6,763 bases of DNA from Methanocorpusculum sp. (GTDB lineage Archaea > Halobacteriota > Methanomicrobia > Methanomicrobiales > Methanocorpusculaceae). The notes beneath the pieces were generated by a model. The model saw only the letters and a list, made by a program, of their open reading frames with translations, was not told the DNA's origin and made no database searches. Of the stretch, positions 6,092 through 6,763 are shown in pieces. Location of the stretch: assembly GCA_029986195.1 (NCBI GenBank), contig DALTYF010000048.1, positions 1-6,763 of the forward strand, written 5' to 3'. Each line of letters opens with the position of its first letter. Position 1 is the stretch's first letter. Position numbers and translations under genes: made by a program.

Positions 6092-6301
6092 ATGTATCGG
6101 TATCTTATGGGTGAGGAAGACGCAATACCGGGCGGCAACGGAACATTCGATCAGGAACAGTACAACAGGTTACTCCGCTGCGTACAGGCAGGCGATCTCA
6201 GTGAATGGAACAAACGGCATCCTCGGAATCATACGTATGCTGGTCAGGCGTACAGGCAGGCGATCTCAGTGAATGGAACAAACCGTATCTTGCAATCGTA
6301 G
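6092..6301 (+). CDS. N-terminal part of a pentapeptide-repeat protein, cut short by a frameshifting insertion
   Basis: 69 codons with AGGAG at 6085-6089, only two bases from the ATG. Residues 1-41 lead to CVQAGDLSEWNK, a WN-containing helix of the kind seen before the repeats in archaeal pentapeptide proteins. After K41 the frame reads through a 32-base spacer and then through a second copy of the same DNA in the wrong frame, stopping at TAG 6299-6301. The correct frame for that second copy continues into the pentapeptide body. The likely original gene therefore ran from 6092 through the repeat body, and this product is a truncated head. Whether the short peptide is made or useful is unknown. 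ATG 6107 is an alternative start. Confidence 0.55.
   Translation: MYRYLMGEEDAIPGGNGTFDQEQYNRLLRCVQAGDLSEWNKRHPRNHTYAGQAYRQAISVNGTNRILQS
6180..6215 (+). repeat. 36-bp direct repeat, copy 1
   Basis: Identical over 36 bases to 6248-6283. The copies start 68 bases apart with a 32-base spacer (6216-6247). In this copy the coding frame reads CVQAGDLSEWNK from ATG 6092. Confidence 0.95.
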
Positions 6302-6763
6302 AAGAAATCAAAGCAATTTCCGGCTCCGACATCTGGATGGAACGTGCCGGAATCCATGACGTCCCCGCAAAAACCCGTGACACCATGGGAGTCAACCTTG
6401 CCGGAGCAGGCCTTGCCGAACTGAACCTGAAAGGCATTGAACTGCGGGACGCAAACCTCGAACGTGCCAACCTCTACAAAGCAGACCTCAGCAAAGCCTC
6501 TCTTGCGCGTGCCAAGCTCGCCAAAGCCTCCCTCTTCCGGGCAAACCTGGAAACCGCCGATCTGCGGGACGCCGACCTCCGCGAAGCATCCCTTACTGAA
6601 GCAGACCTCCGGGGAACCATTCTCGCAGATGCCGATCTCCGCGAAGCAAATCTGGAATCCGCCGACCTCTTCAAAGCAAACCTCGCCGGGGCAAAACTCA
6701 GCATCGCCAAAATGGAAGGAGCAGACCTCAGGGAAGCAGACCTTTCCGGAACAGACCTCCGCG
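6205..6763 (+). CDS. Pentapeptide-repeat protein, 3' end beyond the window
   Basis: Open from ATG 6205 to the window edge, about 186 codons visible. Codons from 6250 read VQAGDLSEWNKPYLAIVEEI, then a linker. From about 6391 to the end there are roughly 24 pentapeptides of the A(D/N)Lxx type (for example ADLRD, ANLER, ADLFK). These fold into a right-handed quadrilateral beta-helix. Roles in the family range from gyrase protection to unknown, and none can be chosen here. ATG 6205 lies within repeat copy 1, follows an in-frame TGA, has no ribosome-binding site and adds 15 non-family residues, so it is a poor start. ATG 6337 is another candidate. The natural start is probably ATG 6092, now out of frame because of the 68-base insertion. 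The 15-base periodicity of the DNA reflects the protein repeat. Confidence 0.75.
   Translation, partial: MEQTASSESYVCWSGVQAGDLSEWNKPYLAIVEEIKAISGSDIWMERAGIHDVPAKTRDTMGVNLAGAGLAELNLKGIELRDANLERANLYKADLSKASLARAKLAKASLFRANLETADLRDADLREASLTEADLRGTILADADLREANLESADLFKANLAGAKLSIAKMEGADLREADLSGTDLR
6248..6283 (+). repeat. 36-bp direct repeat, copy 2
   Basis: Second perfect copy of 6180-6215. Here the VQAGDLSEWNK reading is in the frame that continues into the pentapeptide body, two bases off from the frame of copy 1 because 68 is not a multiple of three. Confidence 0.95.

Noticed and set aside
6180..6283. Two 36-bp repeats with a 32-bp spacer read as a minimal CRISPR array
   Set aside because: The lengths look CRISPR-like, but the repeat encodes the pentapeptide protein's own N-terminal segment in copy 1 and copy 2, and there is no leader or cas gene.
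6474..6710. 78-codon open frame on the - strand within the pentapeptide region
   Set aside because: Repetitive Arg/Ser/Ala-rich antisense of the pentapeptide codons.
6391..6763. Periodic DNA repeats resembling an array
   Set aside because: The ~15-base period is the codon image of pentapeptide repeats, not CRISPR repeats with unique spacers.

Overview
The window looks like chromosomal DNA from a euryarchaeal methanogen. A Methanomicrobiales source, perhaps close to Methanocorpusculum, is my best guess. The grounds are an archaeal XPD-type Fe-S helicase, TATA-like boxes close to start codons, oligo-T runs after stop codons, and moderately high GC with C- and G-ending codons. All confident genes are on the + strand. 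I see no rRNA, tRNA, CRISPR array or insertion sequence. Family calls come from motifs read by eye, not from database searches.

Region 1 (1-2485) is a DNA-repair pair: a complete XPD/Rad3-family helicase, then five bases later a short O6-alkylguanine-DNA alkyltransferase. The alkyltransferase keeps its PCHRV active site but is 11-13 residues short in the helix-turn-helix that normally binds DNA.

Region 2 (2486-2776) has no intact gene on the + strand. On the - strand it holds what reads as a decayed RelE/ParE-type toxin with two small frame-changing indels. It ends in the promoter region of the next gene.

Region 3 (2777-5766) holds two diverged paralogues encoding long coiled-coil proteins, each with its own promoter-like region and T-rich end. 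They share an R-L-F-S-W-x-K motif near the N-terminus and a C-terminal domain whose order of elements recalls RmuC, without the nuclease residues. An 8-base match (TATCTGAT) lies exactly 38 bases before both start codons. The function of the pair is unknown.

Region 4 (5767-6091) is intergenic: oligo-T runs, one hairpin terminator, and two weak short reading frames on opposite strands.

Region 5 (6092 to the end) is a pentapeptide-repeat gene running off the window. Its start is separated from its repeat body by a 68-base insertion bounded by perfect 36-base direct repeats, which shifts the frame. Removing one repeat plus the spacer would rejoin both parts into one reading frame, so this is either a broken gene or a reversible on/off switch.
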